NCBI GenBank assembly: GCA_030148365.1
Contig: JASBTO010000003.1
Coordinates: forward strand, 1-6,331
Origin: Kangiellaceae bacterium
GTDB taxonomy: Bacteria > Pseudomonadota > Gammaproteobacteria > Enterobacterales > Kangiellaceae
Direction: 5' to 3'
Length of the DNA stretch: 6,331 bases
Position 1 is the stretch's first letter. Each line of letters opens with the position of its first letter. The notes beneath the pieces are model-generated. The model ran no database searches. It was not told the origin of the DNA and worked only from the letters and a program-made list of their open reading frames with translations. Positions 1 to 4,658 of this stretch are shown piece by piece. The translations under genes were made by a program, and so were the position numbers.

Positions 1-79
1 GGTCACGAAGTAGTTGTTTCCGTTCATCGAAAGCCAATAATCGTACTGCGCGCTTCAACTCTTTTACAGAGCGAGTCAT
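1..79 (-). CDS. 5' part of a small hypothetical protein, antitoxin-like N-terminus (runs off left edge)
   Basis: Read on the minus strand, an ATG at 79-77 opens a frame of 26 codons that is uninterrupted to the window edge. The peptide begins MTRSVKELKRAV and continues with a helical, charged stretch (LLAFDERKQLLRD). A strong Shine-Dalgarno GGAGG lies at 92-88, 8 bases before the ATG, and is the main reason for calling it a gene. Short N-termini of the form 'xVKELkxAVxxLxxxERxxLLxxL' are common in small putative addiction-module proteins of the VapB/RelB-like kind, so an antitoxin-like protein is a possible reading. With only 26 residues this is a guess and the product should be treated as hypothetical. 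It lies about 200 bases downstream of the Fic gene on the same strand. Confidence 0.5.
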   Translation of the reverse strand, partial: MTRSVKELKRAVRLLAFDERKQLLRD

Positions 80-279
80 AGGGGAAACCTCCACTACCTT
101 GATAGGCCTGGTTTAGGCTCTCCGCTAACCGCGAGTCACCAGCCGGTCTCTTGCAGACTCTTGCGAGTTCCACATTACTACCATGCAGCCATTGATCGTT
201 TGCCGGCCCGCGATTGGCTGACCACGGGTTCCAGCAAATCACATCAATAAATTTCGGGGCACCTTTCCGGCTCATACTG
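80..279. other. Intergenic stretch between the Fic gene and the left-edge gene
   Basis: These 200 bases hold no gene I can defend. A minus-strand reading frame of 83 codons opens 4 bases after the Fic stop, but it has no good ribosome binding site, its composition is not protein-like, and it overlaps the better-supported left-edge gene in another frame. I see no convincing promoter. A small 4-bp hairpin (GCCT-GGTTT-AGGC, 106-118) precedes the left-edge gene and is too weak to call a terminator. Confidence 0.4.
88..92 (-). promoter_or_regulatory. Ribosome binding site GGAGG of the left-edge gene
   Basis: GGAGG on the minus strand with an 8-base spacer to the ATG at 79-77. It is a near-perfect Shine-Dalgarno and it decides the start of the truncated gene. 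Confidence 0.6.
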
Positions 280-870
280 TCAGTCCGACTCTACTTCCAC
301 AAAGCGGAGCAAACGACTCATGTCCCCCTTGTCCGCCGCCCGGAGCGCGGCAATATACGCGTCTCGACGGGGGCCCATGGATGCCGGTCCATGACCGCCC
401 GCCCAGTCGATCGGCGGCTGCTTGAGACGCTTGGTGAGAATGGCGTCGGCCATGATCCGGGAGAAACGGCCATTGCCATTGGCAAAGGGGTGGATAAAAA
501 CCAGCTTGTGATGAAACCTGACGGCCAGCTCGATGGGCGGCCAGGTGTCGTGTTCAATCCAGTAGCGGGTGTCGTCCAGCAGCAGCCTTAGCTGCATGGC
601 GATCTGGGAGACATCCACACCGATATTCTTTTCGGTCTCGCGAAACTGACCGGCCCATTTCCAGACCTCGCCAAACAATTGCCGGTGCAGCTTGCAGACA
701 AAGGCCTCGGTGAGCATGTCCGGGTCTTTCTGACGCTTGAGCCAGGCCATGCCTTTCTGGACATTGACTTGCTCGAGCTGATCCAGCTCTTCGCGAGTGG
801 TCACATGCCTGAAACGCAGTCCTTCGAGCTCGGAAGGGTCGATTGGCGTTGCGCCATCCGGATCGTCCAT
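280..870 (-). CDS. Fic-domain protein, mobile mystery protein B family
   Basis: A 196-residue Fic/DOC-fold protein. Fic enzymes usually transfer AMP (or another nucleotide or phosphate group) from a cofactor to hydroxyl side chains of target proteins. Residues 127-138 read HPFANGNGRFSR, an exact match to the Fic signature HPFx(D/N)GNGRxxR, with catalytic His127, the anion-binding loop and Arg135/Arg138 all present, so it should be active. The N-terminal DGATPIDPSELEG (5-17), the VWKWAGQFRETEKNIGVD block (69-86) and C-terminal YIAALRAADKGD (172-183) are typical of mobile mystery protein B, and the length fits. ATG at 870-868 is preceded by GGAG with a short 4-base spacer. The gene follows its usual partner A (stop at 953) after 82 bases. 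A TATATA at 891-896 could mark a weak extra promoter, but no fitting -35 is seen. The protein target is unknown; family assignment is from recall of the pattern. Confidence 0.9.
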   Translation of the reverse strand: MDDPDGATPIDPSELEGLRFRHVTTREELDQLEQVNVQKGMAWLKRQKDPDMLTEAFVCKLHRQLFGEVWKWAGQFRETEKNIGVDVSQIAMQLRLLLDDTRYWIEHDTWPPIELAVRFHHKLVFIHPFANGNGRFSRIMADAILTKRLKQPPIDWAGGHGPASMGPRRDAYIAALRAADKGDMSRLLRFVEVESD

Positions 871-918
871 TAATCTCCATGCCTCCCGGGTATATAACCT
901 GATCGCTGGCCATTCATT

Positions 919-932
919 CCCGGATGACCGGG
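919..932. repeat. Short hairpin between the A and B genes
   Basis: Perfect 5-bp inverted repeat CCCGG / CCGGG around the tetraloop ATGA, in the 82-base gap between the regulator and the Fic gene. It is GC-rich but has no T-run on either side, so it is not a complete terminator. It could act as an RNA stability or processing element that tunes expression of the two genes differently; this is inference. Confidence 0.4.
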
Positions 933-952
933 CCTGGATCCGCAGAAACTGT

Positions 953-1414
953 TTAATCGCTCCATAGGTCGGACGGCATCTTTTTCAGGATCTCGTCAGC
1001 GAGACGCTCAACTTCATCGGCCAGTTGCTGTTCGCTGAGTGCCTGATCTTCAAGCGCCATCTGGGTCGATGCCGCCTTGACCTGCTCCCGGGCCTTGTGC
1101 AACGCCCGCGCCCTGACCATTGCCCCGATCTCCCGCTCCGGGATAACCGCATAGACAAACCGGCAGTTCATCGCTTCCGCCATGGTTTGCATGGACCGGA
1201 TGGTCACTCCGCCGGTCAGCTCCGCTTGTTCCGCTTTGGAAATGCGCGCCTTGGTCACGCCTACCCGCTCCGCCAACTGGGAGCCGGACATGCCCAGCGC
1301 CTTGCGAACCGTTCTGATCCAGCCTTCTGCGGGCACAGCGAAGTTACCGAGCAGCCGGGCGGCCCGGTCAACCTTGTCCTGATATTGCTTTACCACGATC
1401 TTTTCGATGCCCAT
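953..1414 (-). CDS. XRE-type HTH regulator, mobile mystery protein A family
   Basis: A 153-residue DNA-binding protein. The helix-turn-helix lies at about residues 36-66: it begins VRKALGMSGSQLAERVGV (36-53), and the recognition helix is near TKARISKAEQ (54-63). The preceding GWIRTV (31-36), the following NCRFVYAVIPE (83-93), and the C-terminal tail STQMALEDQALSEQQL (116-131) followed by a charged helix match the layout of mobile mystery protein A, which is known to occur together with the Fic protein B. B follows directly on the same strand. The start is ATG at 1414-1412; its ribosome binding site is poor, as the only GGAG (1441-1438) is 23 bases away, and no alternative start exists upstream before the in-frame stop at 1459-1457. 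A promoter and a repeat cluster sit just upstream, so A probably represses its own operon and may act as the control or antitoxin partner of B. That role is inferred. Confidence 0.88.
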   Translation of the reverse strand: MGIEKIVVKQYQDKVDRAARLLGNFAVPAEGWIRTVRKALGMSGSQLAERVGVTKARISKAEQAELTGGVTIRSMQTMAEAMNCRFVYAVIPEREIGAMVRARALHKAREQVKAASTQMALEDQALSEQQLADEVERLADEILKKMPSDLWSD

Positions 1415-1415
1415 G

Positions 1416-1456
1416 AGTTTACTTATGTATTTACTTACTCCGAATAAAAGTAAACT
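1416..1456. promoter_or_regulatory. Candidate operator array of the A/B pair (TTTACTTA repeats)
   Basis: TTTACTTA occurs at 1418-1425 and again at 1430-1437, exactly 12 bases apart. A third, inverted copy (AAAGTAAA, 7 of 8 matching) lies at 1447-1454. The outer ends also form a perfect 8-bp inverted repeat, AGTTTACT (1416-1423) and AGTAAACT (1449-1456). The cluster lies between the predicted -10 element and the start codon of the HTH gene, which suits binding by the A protein and transcription roadblock or repression. Confidence 0.55.
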
Positions 1457-1458
1457 TT

Positions 1459-1487
1459 AATGTATACCTAGCCGGCATTTCGGTCAA
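1459..1487 (-). promoter_or_regulatory. Probable sigma70-type promoter of the A/B operon
   Basis: On the minus strand TTGACC (1487-1482, 5 of 6 to the -35 consensus) is followed after 17 bases by TACATT (1464-1459, 4 of 6). The overlapping TATACA (1466-1461) gives a better -10 but a 15-base spacer. The predicted start of transcription is near 1452, inside the TTTACTTA repeat cluster. The -35 begins 3 bases after the stop codon of the VOC gene, so the pair has its own promoter even though the upstream genes point the same way. Confidence 0.5.
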
Positions 1488-1490
1488 TCT

Positions 1491-1892
1491 TTATGTTGAC
1501 TCACATTGGCTGGCCATGGCAGCGCTGAAATCCACGTAATACTTGAGTTCCAATATATTACCGGCGGGATCGCGGATCTTGAACTTCCCGGACTCCCTGT
1601 CTTCCCCGTGGTGCCTGATCGAAGGCTGCATCAGAATTATCTGCTCCCGATCCGAGCATCTCGCTACCATTTCCTGCCATTCCCCTTTCTCGAGAATGGC
1701 TCCGAAATGATCGATTTTGACCGCCGGTTTTCGACTCGTCGCCTGATGCACGGTAAGCTGATGGCCGAAAAACAGGATATCTAACCAGGCCTCGGTCTCC
1801 CGGCCCAACGGGCACCCCAGGACTTCGGTATAGAATTTCCTGATGGCCGCTTTGTCTGTGACGACGAAGGACAAATGGAAAGGTAAAAGCAC
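1491..1892 (-). CDS. VOC superfamily (glyoxalase/bleomycin-resistance fold) protein
   Basis: A 133-residue single-module vicinal oxygen chelate protein. The N-terminal strand FHLSFVVTD (5-13) with KFYTEVLGCPLG (19-30) is the first beta-alpha-beta unit; IDHFGAIL (60-67) starts the second; RDPAGNILELKYY (107-119) is the closing strand typical of the family. His6, His62 and Glu115 fall where the metal-binding 2-His-1-carboxylate set is expected, so a metal-dependent dimeric enzyme is likely. The substrate cannot be read from the sequence: lyase, dioxygenase and resistance-protein members share this fold. The start is GTG at 1892-1890, chosen because AGGGAG (1906-1901) sits 8 bases upstream. The gene begins 54 bases after the TIR gene stop, with a probable terminator in between, and I see no clear promoter of its own; it may rely on read-through. 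The last dozen residues are a weakly conserved-looking tail. Confidence 0.85.
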   Translation of the reverse strand: MLLPFHLSFVVTDKAAIRKFYTEVLGCPLGRETEAWLDILFFGHQLTVHQATSRKPAVKIDHFGAILEKGEWQEMVARCSDREQIILMQPSIRHHGEDRESGKFKIRDPAGNILELKYYVDFSAAMASQCEST

Positions 1893-1900
1893 TTCGATTA

Positions 1901-1906
1901 CTCCCT
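1901..1906 (-). promoter_or_regulatory. Ribosome binding site AGGGAG deciding the GTG start of the VOC gene
   Basis: AGGGAG with an 8-base spacer to GTG at 1892-1890. Translation from this GTG places the first VOC strand right at the N-terminus, as usual for the family. Confidence 0.6.
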
Positions 1907-1922
1907 GGTTTCAGAGCGCACA

Positions 1923-1956
1923 CAAAAACAAAGCCGGGTCAGTTTTTTAGTCCGGC
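1923..1956 (-). terminator. Probable intrinsic terminator after the TIR gene
   Basis: On the minus strand GCCGG (1956-1952) pairs with CCGGC (1937-1933) across a 14-base A-rich loop, followed by the T-rich tail TTTGTTTTTG (1932-1923). The hairpin straddles the TAA stop of the TIR gene (1949-1947). The 5-bp stem is short, so termination may be partial, which would leave read-through into the VOC gene. Confidence 0.5.
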
Positions 1957-2798
1957 CAGGGCCGGTATCGGCTGCAGACCATCTTGCCATGCTCGTCGAT
2001 GAATTGGTAAATGGACATCTTCCCCTCTGCCCTGTCCAGTTCATATGTGTTGACAACCACCCAACAAAGCCGCCAATTGAATGACTCGCTCCCGGGTCGC
2101 TTGAGTTGCGCTTTCACGACTTGTGATCCTTGTGCCCCCGGGGCGAGCTGGATCGACTCCGTGGAAGAGGAAAAGTAGACGCCTTCCCTGTCGGTCTCGG
2201 GAAACAATCGCATGCTGCTGATATGGCGATCGCTCGTGTTGCGCAGCTCAGCTTTGAAATGATAGTCATCACCGGTTTTAGTGACGGACACCAGCTTTAA
2301 TAAAAAAGGGGAGACCGGCTGTATATTGATTCTCCAAAGTACTAACGACAGCAACAACGCGACCGCAAGTACGGCATAACTCGCCCGGCGCACCCGGCGC
2401 CTGCGCCTTGCCATCCGGTCGACGACCGCCACGGTCTCGGCCACCGGGTCACCCCGGGGTTGCAGGACCGACACGGAGCGCAGGTAAGCGGGAAGTGAAG
2501 ACAGTTGCGTGTCGTCAACAAGTATCGTCAGCACTCGCCCGGTGGCATTCGGCCATCGCTGCTCGGCAAACCCGAGTTCGGTCAGCGTGTAATTACCGGT
2601 ACGCAGGGAATCAGCACTGGCCAGGAAGATGAATAAATCCGTTTTGTCGATGGCCTGCCGGATGCTGGCATCGAAAGCATCGCCGGGGAGAAGCCTGTCC
2701 CGATCAAAGAAGACCTTGACGCCATTGCTCTTGAGCCGCTGCGCCAGTTCCTGGGCCAGTTCGAATTGCTCAGCGGCGTAAGAGATGAAAGCCTTCAT
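1947..2798 (-). CDS. TIR-domain protein with one transmembrane helix and an extracytoplasmic C-terminal domain
   Basis: A 283-residue protein. Residues 1-115 form a TIR_2-like domain: box 1 AFISYAAEQFELA (3-15), FFDRDRLLPGD (30-40) covering the BB-loop region, DLFIFLASADS (54-64), and YTLTELGFAEQRW (70-82), in which Glu74 takes the place of the catalytic Glu of TIR NAD-hydrolysing enzymes. A run of arginines (131-138) precedes one hydrophobic helix (about 140-155), so by the positive-inside rule the TIR domain is cytoplasmic and the last 125 residues are outside the inner membrane. That C-terminal part is rich in predicted strands (KAELRNTS, 182-189; QVVKAQLKR, 226-234) with Cys245 and Cys275, and may be a beta-sandwich with a disulphide; I do not recognise its family. 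Start ATG at 2798-2796 has a weak GGA ribosome binding site. The TIR assignment is firm; NADase activity and a defence or signalling role are inference. Confidence 0.85.
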   Translation of the reverse strand: MKAFISYAAEQFELAQELAQRLKSNGVKVFFDRDRLLPGDAFDASIRQAIDKTDLFIFLASADSLRTGNYTLTELGFAEQRWPNATGRVLTILVDDTQLSSLPAYLRSVSVLQPRGDPVAETVAVVDRMARRRRRVRRASYAVLAVALLLSLVLWRINIQPVSPFLLKLVSVTKTGDDYHFKAELRNTSDRHISSMRLFPETDREGVYFSSSTESIQLAPGAQGSQVVKAQLKRPGSESFNWRLCWVVVNTYELDRAEGKMSIYQFIDEHGKMVCSRYRPWPD

Positions 2799-2849
2799 TA
2801 TCCGTCCGTTGAATTATTCCGACCCGGCCACGGTAAATTATTTGCAAGA

Positions 2850-2867
2850 CCCGGCGCAACTGCCGGG
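2850..2867 (-). terminator. GC-rich hairpin, possible terminator upstream of the TIR gene
   Basis: Perfect 6-bp inverted repeat CCCGGC / GCCGGG with a 6-base loop, followed on the minus strand by TCTTGCAAATAATTT. The T content behind the stem is poor, so it is a doubtful terminator for transcripts coming from the metallo-beta-lactamase-like gene. It could instead be a structured leader of the TIR gene. Confidence 0.3.
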
Positions 2868-2886
2868 CGGTAGTTCCTCAATCAGG

Positions 2887-2921
2887 CATCGGTGATACCC
2901 GTTCACCGGGTGCGCCCGATG
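2887..2921. repeat. Two-tier inverted repeat after the metallo-beta-lactamase-like gene
   Basis: CATCGG (2887-2892) pairs with CCGATG (2916-2921), and inside it ACCCG (2897-2901) pairs with CGGGT (2907-2911). The internal loop is symmetric (4 by 4 bases) and the apical loop has 5 bases. It lies about 20 bases past the stop codon of the neighbouring gene. Without a T-run it looks like a transcript-end stabiliser or a DNA site rather than an intrinsic terminator. Confidence 0.45.
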
Positions 2922-2940
2922 GCACGCCTTCCTTTACAAA

Positions 2941-3705
2941 TTAATTCTGCCTTGGGTGTCTGTTGTCCTGCTCTTCCAAAGCCACGTTGATCAGGGCGGC
3001 TGTGTGCGACAGCAGCCCTACTCCGCCCGGCTTGCCGTGACCGGGCACGACCAGCCTGGCAGCGCCATATCGGGTGCCGGTCTCTTCCATGACTTCCCGC
3101 CAGGACCTGATGTCGCCGGGAGCAGTATTGCCAATCGACCTGGCTGCCATTTCCCGAACCGCACAGCCGCCATATAACAGTTGCTGCTCCGGCATCCAGA
3201 CCATCAAATTATCCGTAGCATGGGCGGGCCCCGGGTAGTAAACCTGCAACTTTCCCAGAGCCGCCATCGAGCCCTCCTGACCCAGGCCGGAGAGTTTACG
3301 GTCAGGCACCGGCAACCCCATCTCCGCGGCCAGTCCCACTGTCCGGGGGTGGGCATAGACCGGGATCCCGTGAGCCTTAAGGACATCCGTACCTGCCAGC
3401 CCGCCGTGGGCATGAGTGACGAGCGCCCGGGCAACCGGCAGACCTGTGTCGGCATCAATCTTTTCGAGCAGACGTTGCGTCGCCAACTCCCCCCATGCTG
3501 TGTCGATGAGGGTGAGTGATTCACCATCCCGGACAAGCAAACCATTGGAGGGGTATTGTGCACCGGACGGGTAAGAGTAGAAAGAAGTGTGCAGCCAGAC
3601 ACCCGGCATCAATTCCCTTAGCAGTATTTCGTCTCCGCGCTGCTCTGAAGCTGACGCGCAACTCCAGAAGATCAGCAAAACCAGCCCCAACTTTCCTGGA
3701 ATCAC
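2941..3705 (-). CDS. Subclass-B1-like metallo-beta-lactamase-fold protein, secreted, lacking the Asp zinc ligand
   Basis: A 254-residue protein with an N-terminal signal peptide (Lys5, hydrophobic 6-14, probable cleavage after ASA at 17-19), so periplasmic. The order of motifs is that of subclass B1: PSNGLLVRDG (52-61), LIDTAWG (66-72), VTHAHGG (96-102), PGPAHATDNLMVW (158-170), LYGGCAVRE (177-185), RSIGNT (189-194), VVPGHGKPGG (219-228). His98, His100 and His162 would bind Zn1; Cys181 and His223 would bind Zn2. The usual Asp of HxHxD (standard position 120) is absent: after His100 come two glycines. Length and signal peptide fit B1 enzymes. The start is GTG at 3705-3703 with AGGAG 9 bases upstream. 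It lies 60 bases behind the NTF2-like gene, with no clear terminator between them, so cotranscription is likely. Whether it hydrolyses beta-lactams is uncertain; it could be a weak, mono-zinc or redirected enzyme. Confidence 0.85.
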   Translation of the reverse strand: MIPGKLGLVLLIFWSCASASEQRGDEILLRELMPGVWLHTSFYSYPSGAQYPSNGLLVRDGESLTLIDTAWGELATQRLLEKIDADTGLPVARALVTHAHGGLAGTDVLKAHGIPVYAHPRTVGLAAEMGLPVPDRKLSGLGQEGSMAALGKLQVYYPGPAHATDNLMVWMPEQQLLYGGCAVREMAARSIGNTAPGDIRSWREVMEETGTRYGAARLVVPGHGKPGGVGLLSHTAALINVALEEQDNRHPRQN

Positions 3706-3714
3706 CGTTCAGGA

Positions 3715-3719
3715 CTCCT
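3715..3719 (-). promoter_or_regulatory. Ribosome binding site AGGAG deciding a GTG start
   Basis: AGGAG with a 9-base spacer to GTG at 3705-3703. An upstream ATG (3728-3726) is out of frame, so this GTG is the best start, and it gives a complete signal peptide. Confidence 0.6.
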
Positions 3720-3765
3720 GCCGGGCATGCTGCCTGGTTTGGCGAATAGATATCCCCATGCCTGC

Positions 3766-4542
3766 CTATTTTATATCCGCGCTGAATCCGGCCAGCTTCC
3801 AGCCGAGTCCCTCATAAATATATTTCTGCTCGAAAAATACTTTTTTGGGTTCCGTCGGGTAATGCCCCCGGATAATCAGCAGACCCTCGTCATTGATGAC
3901 CGGTTTGGTGCTGAATAGGGGACTCATGCCTTTCAGAAAAGTCAGATCAAGGCCCTTGCCCAGAAACGCGGAAAAGGCCTGTTCAAATTTTTCCGGACTG
4001 AATTGCTGCTGCCACAGGTTCGACACGTGTGAATGAAAGCGGGTCATGTTCCCCGCATTCAGGGATTCGGCGAAGGCGAGCATGGACTCGGAAACCAGTT
4101 GCACCTGCTGCTGCTCGGACGGCATTTCTGCGGTCGTGACCTCCTGCTGGATACCCGCGGCCGGTTTCTCGATTGCGTAGATCTTCCAGTCGTCCGCTCC
4201 CTTCACGAAATTCAGGGTTATCGGCACCACGCCGCCGCTATTCGTCGTCAGGGAGCCGGTCAGCTTTCCGCGACCACCATTTACCGATCGGGACTGCCAG
4301 TCAGCTTCTTTGAAGTCAGCTATGCCGTTTTGATCCAGAAAGTTCTGCAGTTCGGCCTCACTGGTGCCAGCCCGGAAGTCCTCTGAAAGATAGCTGTAGG
4401 CTTCTTCGAGCTTGTCGTTCTTTACCGAGGTAAAAAACCCGTCGGCAGTCGTAACCATGTCGGCGGTGAAAAAGAATATGGCGCCGATCCCCAGGACGAT
4501 CACCATCACAAATCCCGCCAGTATTTTCATAAGAGTTTTCAT
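3766..4542 (-). CDS. Membrane-anchored protein with two tandem NTF2-like repeats
   Basis: A 258-residue protein with an N-terminal hydrophobic helix (about 5-27, after MKTLMK), acting either as membrane anchor or uncleaved signal; the rest should be in the periplasm. Two similar halves follow. Repeat 1 (about 36-126) starts FFTSVKNDKLEEAYSYLS and ends DDWKIYAIEK. Repeat 2 (about 156-254) starts AFAESLNAGNMTRFHSHVS and ends GLGWKLAGFS. Each begins with a helix, has a central ELQNFL or KFEQAF helix, and ends with a Trp-containing strand, as in NTF2-like/DUF4864-type domains. Start: ATG at 4542-4540 is preferred over an in-frame ATG 15 codons upstream (4587), because AAGGA (4552-4548) lies 5 bases before it and translation then begins at the membrane segment. 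It is the first gene of the minus-strand series and precedes the metallo-beta-lactamase-like gene by 60 bases. The biochemical function is unknown; NTF2-like repeats of this sort are usually non-catalytic binding modules. Confidence 0.7.
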   Translation of the reverse strand: MKTLMKILAGFVMVIVLGIGAIFFFTADMVTTADGFFTSVKNDKLEEAYSYLSEDFRAGTSEAELQNFLDQNGIADFKEADWQSRSVNGGRGKLTGSLTTNSGGVVPITLNFVKGADDWKIYAIEKPAAGIQQEVTTAEMPSEQQQVQLVSESMLAFAESLNAGNMTRFHSHVSNLWQQQFSPEKFEQAFSAFLGKGLDLTFLKGMSPLFSTKPVINDEGLLIIRGHYPTEPKKVFFEQKYIYEGLGWKLAGFSADIK

Positions 4543-4547
4543 GCTTG

Positions 4548-4552
4548 TCCTT
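4548..4552 (-). promoter_or_regulatory. Ribosome binding site AAGGA deciding the start of the NTF2-like gene
   Basis: AAGGA with a 5-base spacer to ATG at 4542-4540. The longer in-frame start at 4587 has no comparable site. Confidence 0.55.
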
Positions 4553-4567
4553 CTTGTTTTTCCGCCC

Positions 4568-4583
4568 GACTGCACCCGCAGTC
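4568..4583. repeat. Compact hairpin in the leader of the NTF2-like gene
   Basis: Perfect 6-bp inverted repeat GACTGC / GCAGTC with a 4-base loop, about 25 bases before the start codon and 15 bases before the ribosome binding site. It could modulate translation or message stability, but there is no direct evidence for a role. Confidence 0.35.
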
Positions 4584-4623
4584 CCACTGGAGTGTCCGAC
4601 GCGTCTATGAGTTCGTGTCGGGA

Positions 4624-4652
4624 AAACTAACGGTATCTCTCTTTGCTTTCAA
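4624..4652 (-). promoter_or_regulatory. Weak candidate promoter of the NTF2-like gene
   Basis: On the minus strand TTGAAA (4652-4647, 5 of 6 to the -35 consensus) is followed after 17 bases by TAGTTT (4629-4624, 3 of 6). An AT-rich tract (4651-4660) lies just upstream and could act as an UP-like element. This would give a leader of about 75 bases. The weak -10 makes the call tentative. Confidence 0.25.
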
Positions 4653-4658
4653 ATTTTT

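Noticed and set aside
100..135. Possible integron attC-like or insertion-sequence end near the GCCTGGTTTAGGC palindrome
   Set aside because: The core sites expected for attC (GTTRRRY and RYYYAAC) are not present in proper order, and there is no transposase or flanking duplication.
24..275. 83-codon minus-strand frame starting just after the Fic stop
   Set aside because: No good ribosome binding site, composition not protein-like, and it overlaps the better-supported left-edge gene in a different frame.
554..913. 119-codon minus-strand frame with an ATG upstream of the Fic start
   Set aside because: It is the out-of-frame shadow of the Fic gene. The GGGAGG near its internal ATG (880-878) is noted, but the Fic frame has the complete catalytic motif.
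1025..1447. 140-codon plus-strand frame opposite the HTH gene
   Set aside because: Antisense shadow of a clear family member; the translated sequence shows no recognisable domain.
4543..4587. N-terminal extension of the NTF2-like protein to the ATG at 4587
   Set aside because: The extra 15 residues are basic and polar, overlap the ribosome binding site of the better start, and displace the membrane segment from the N-terminus.
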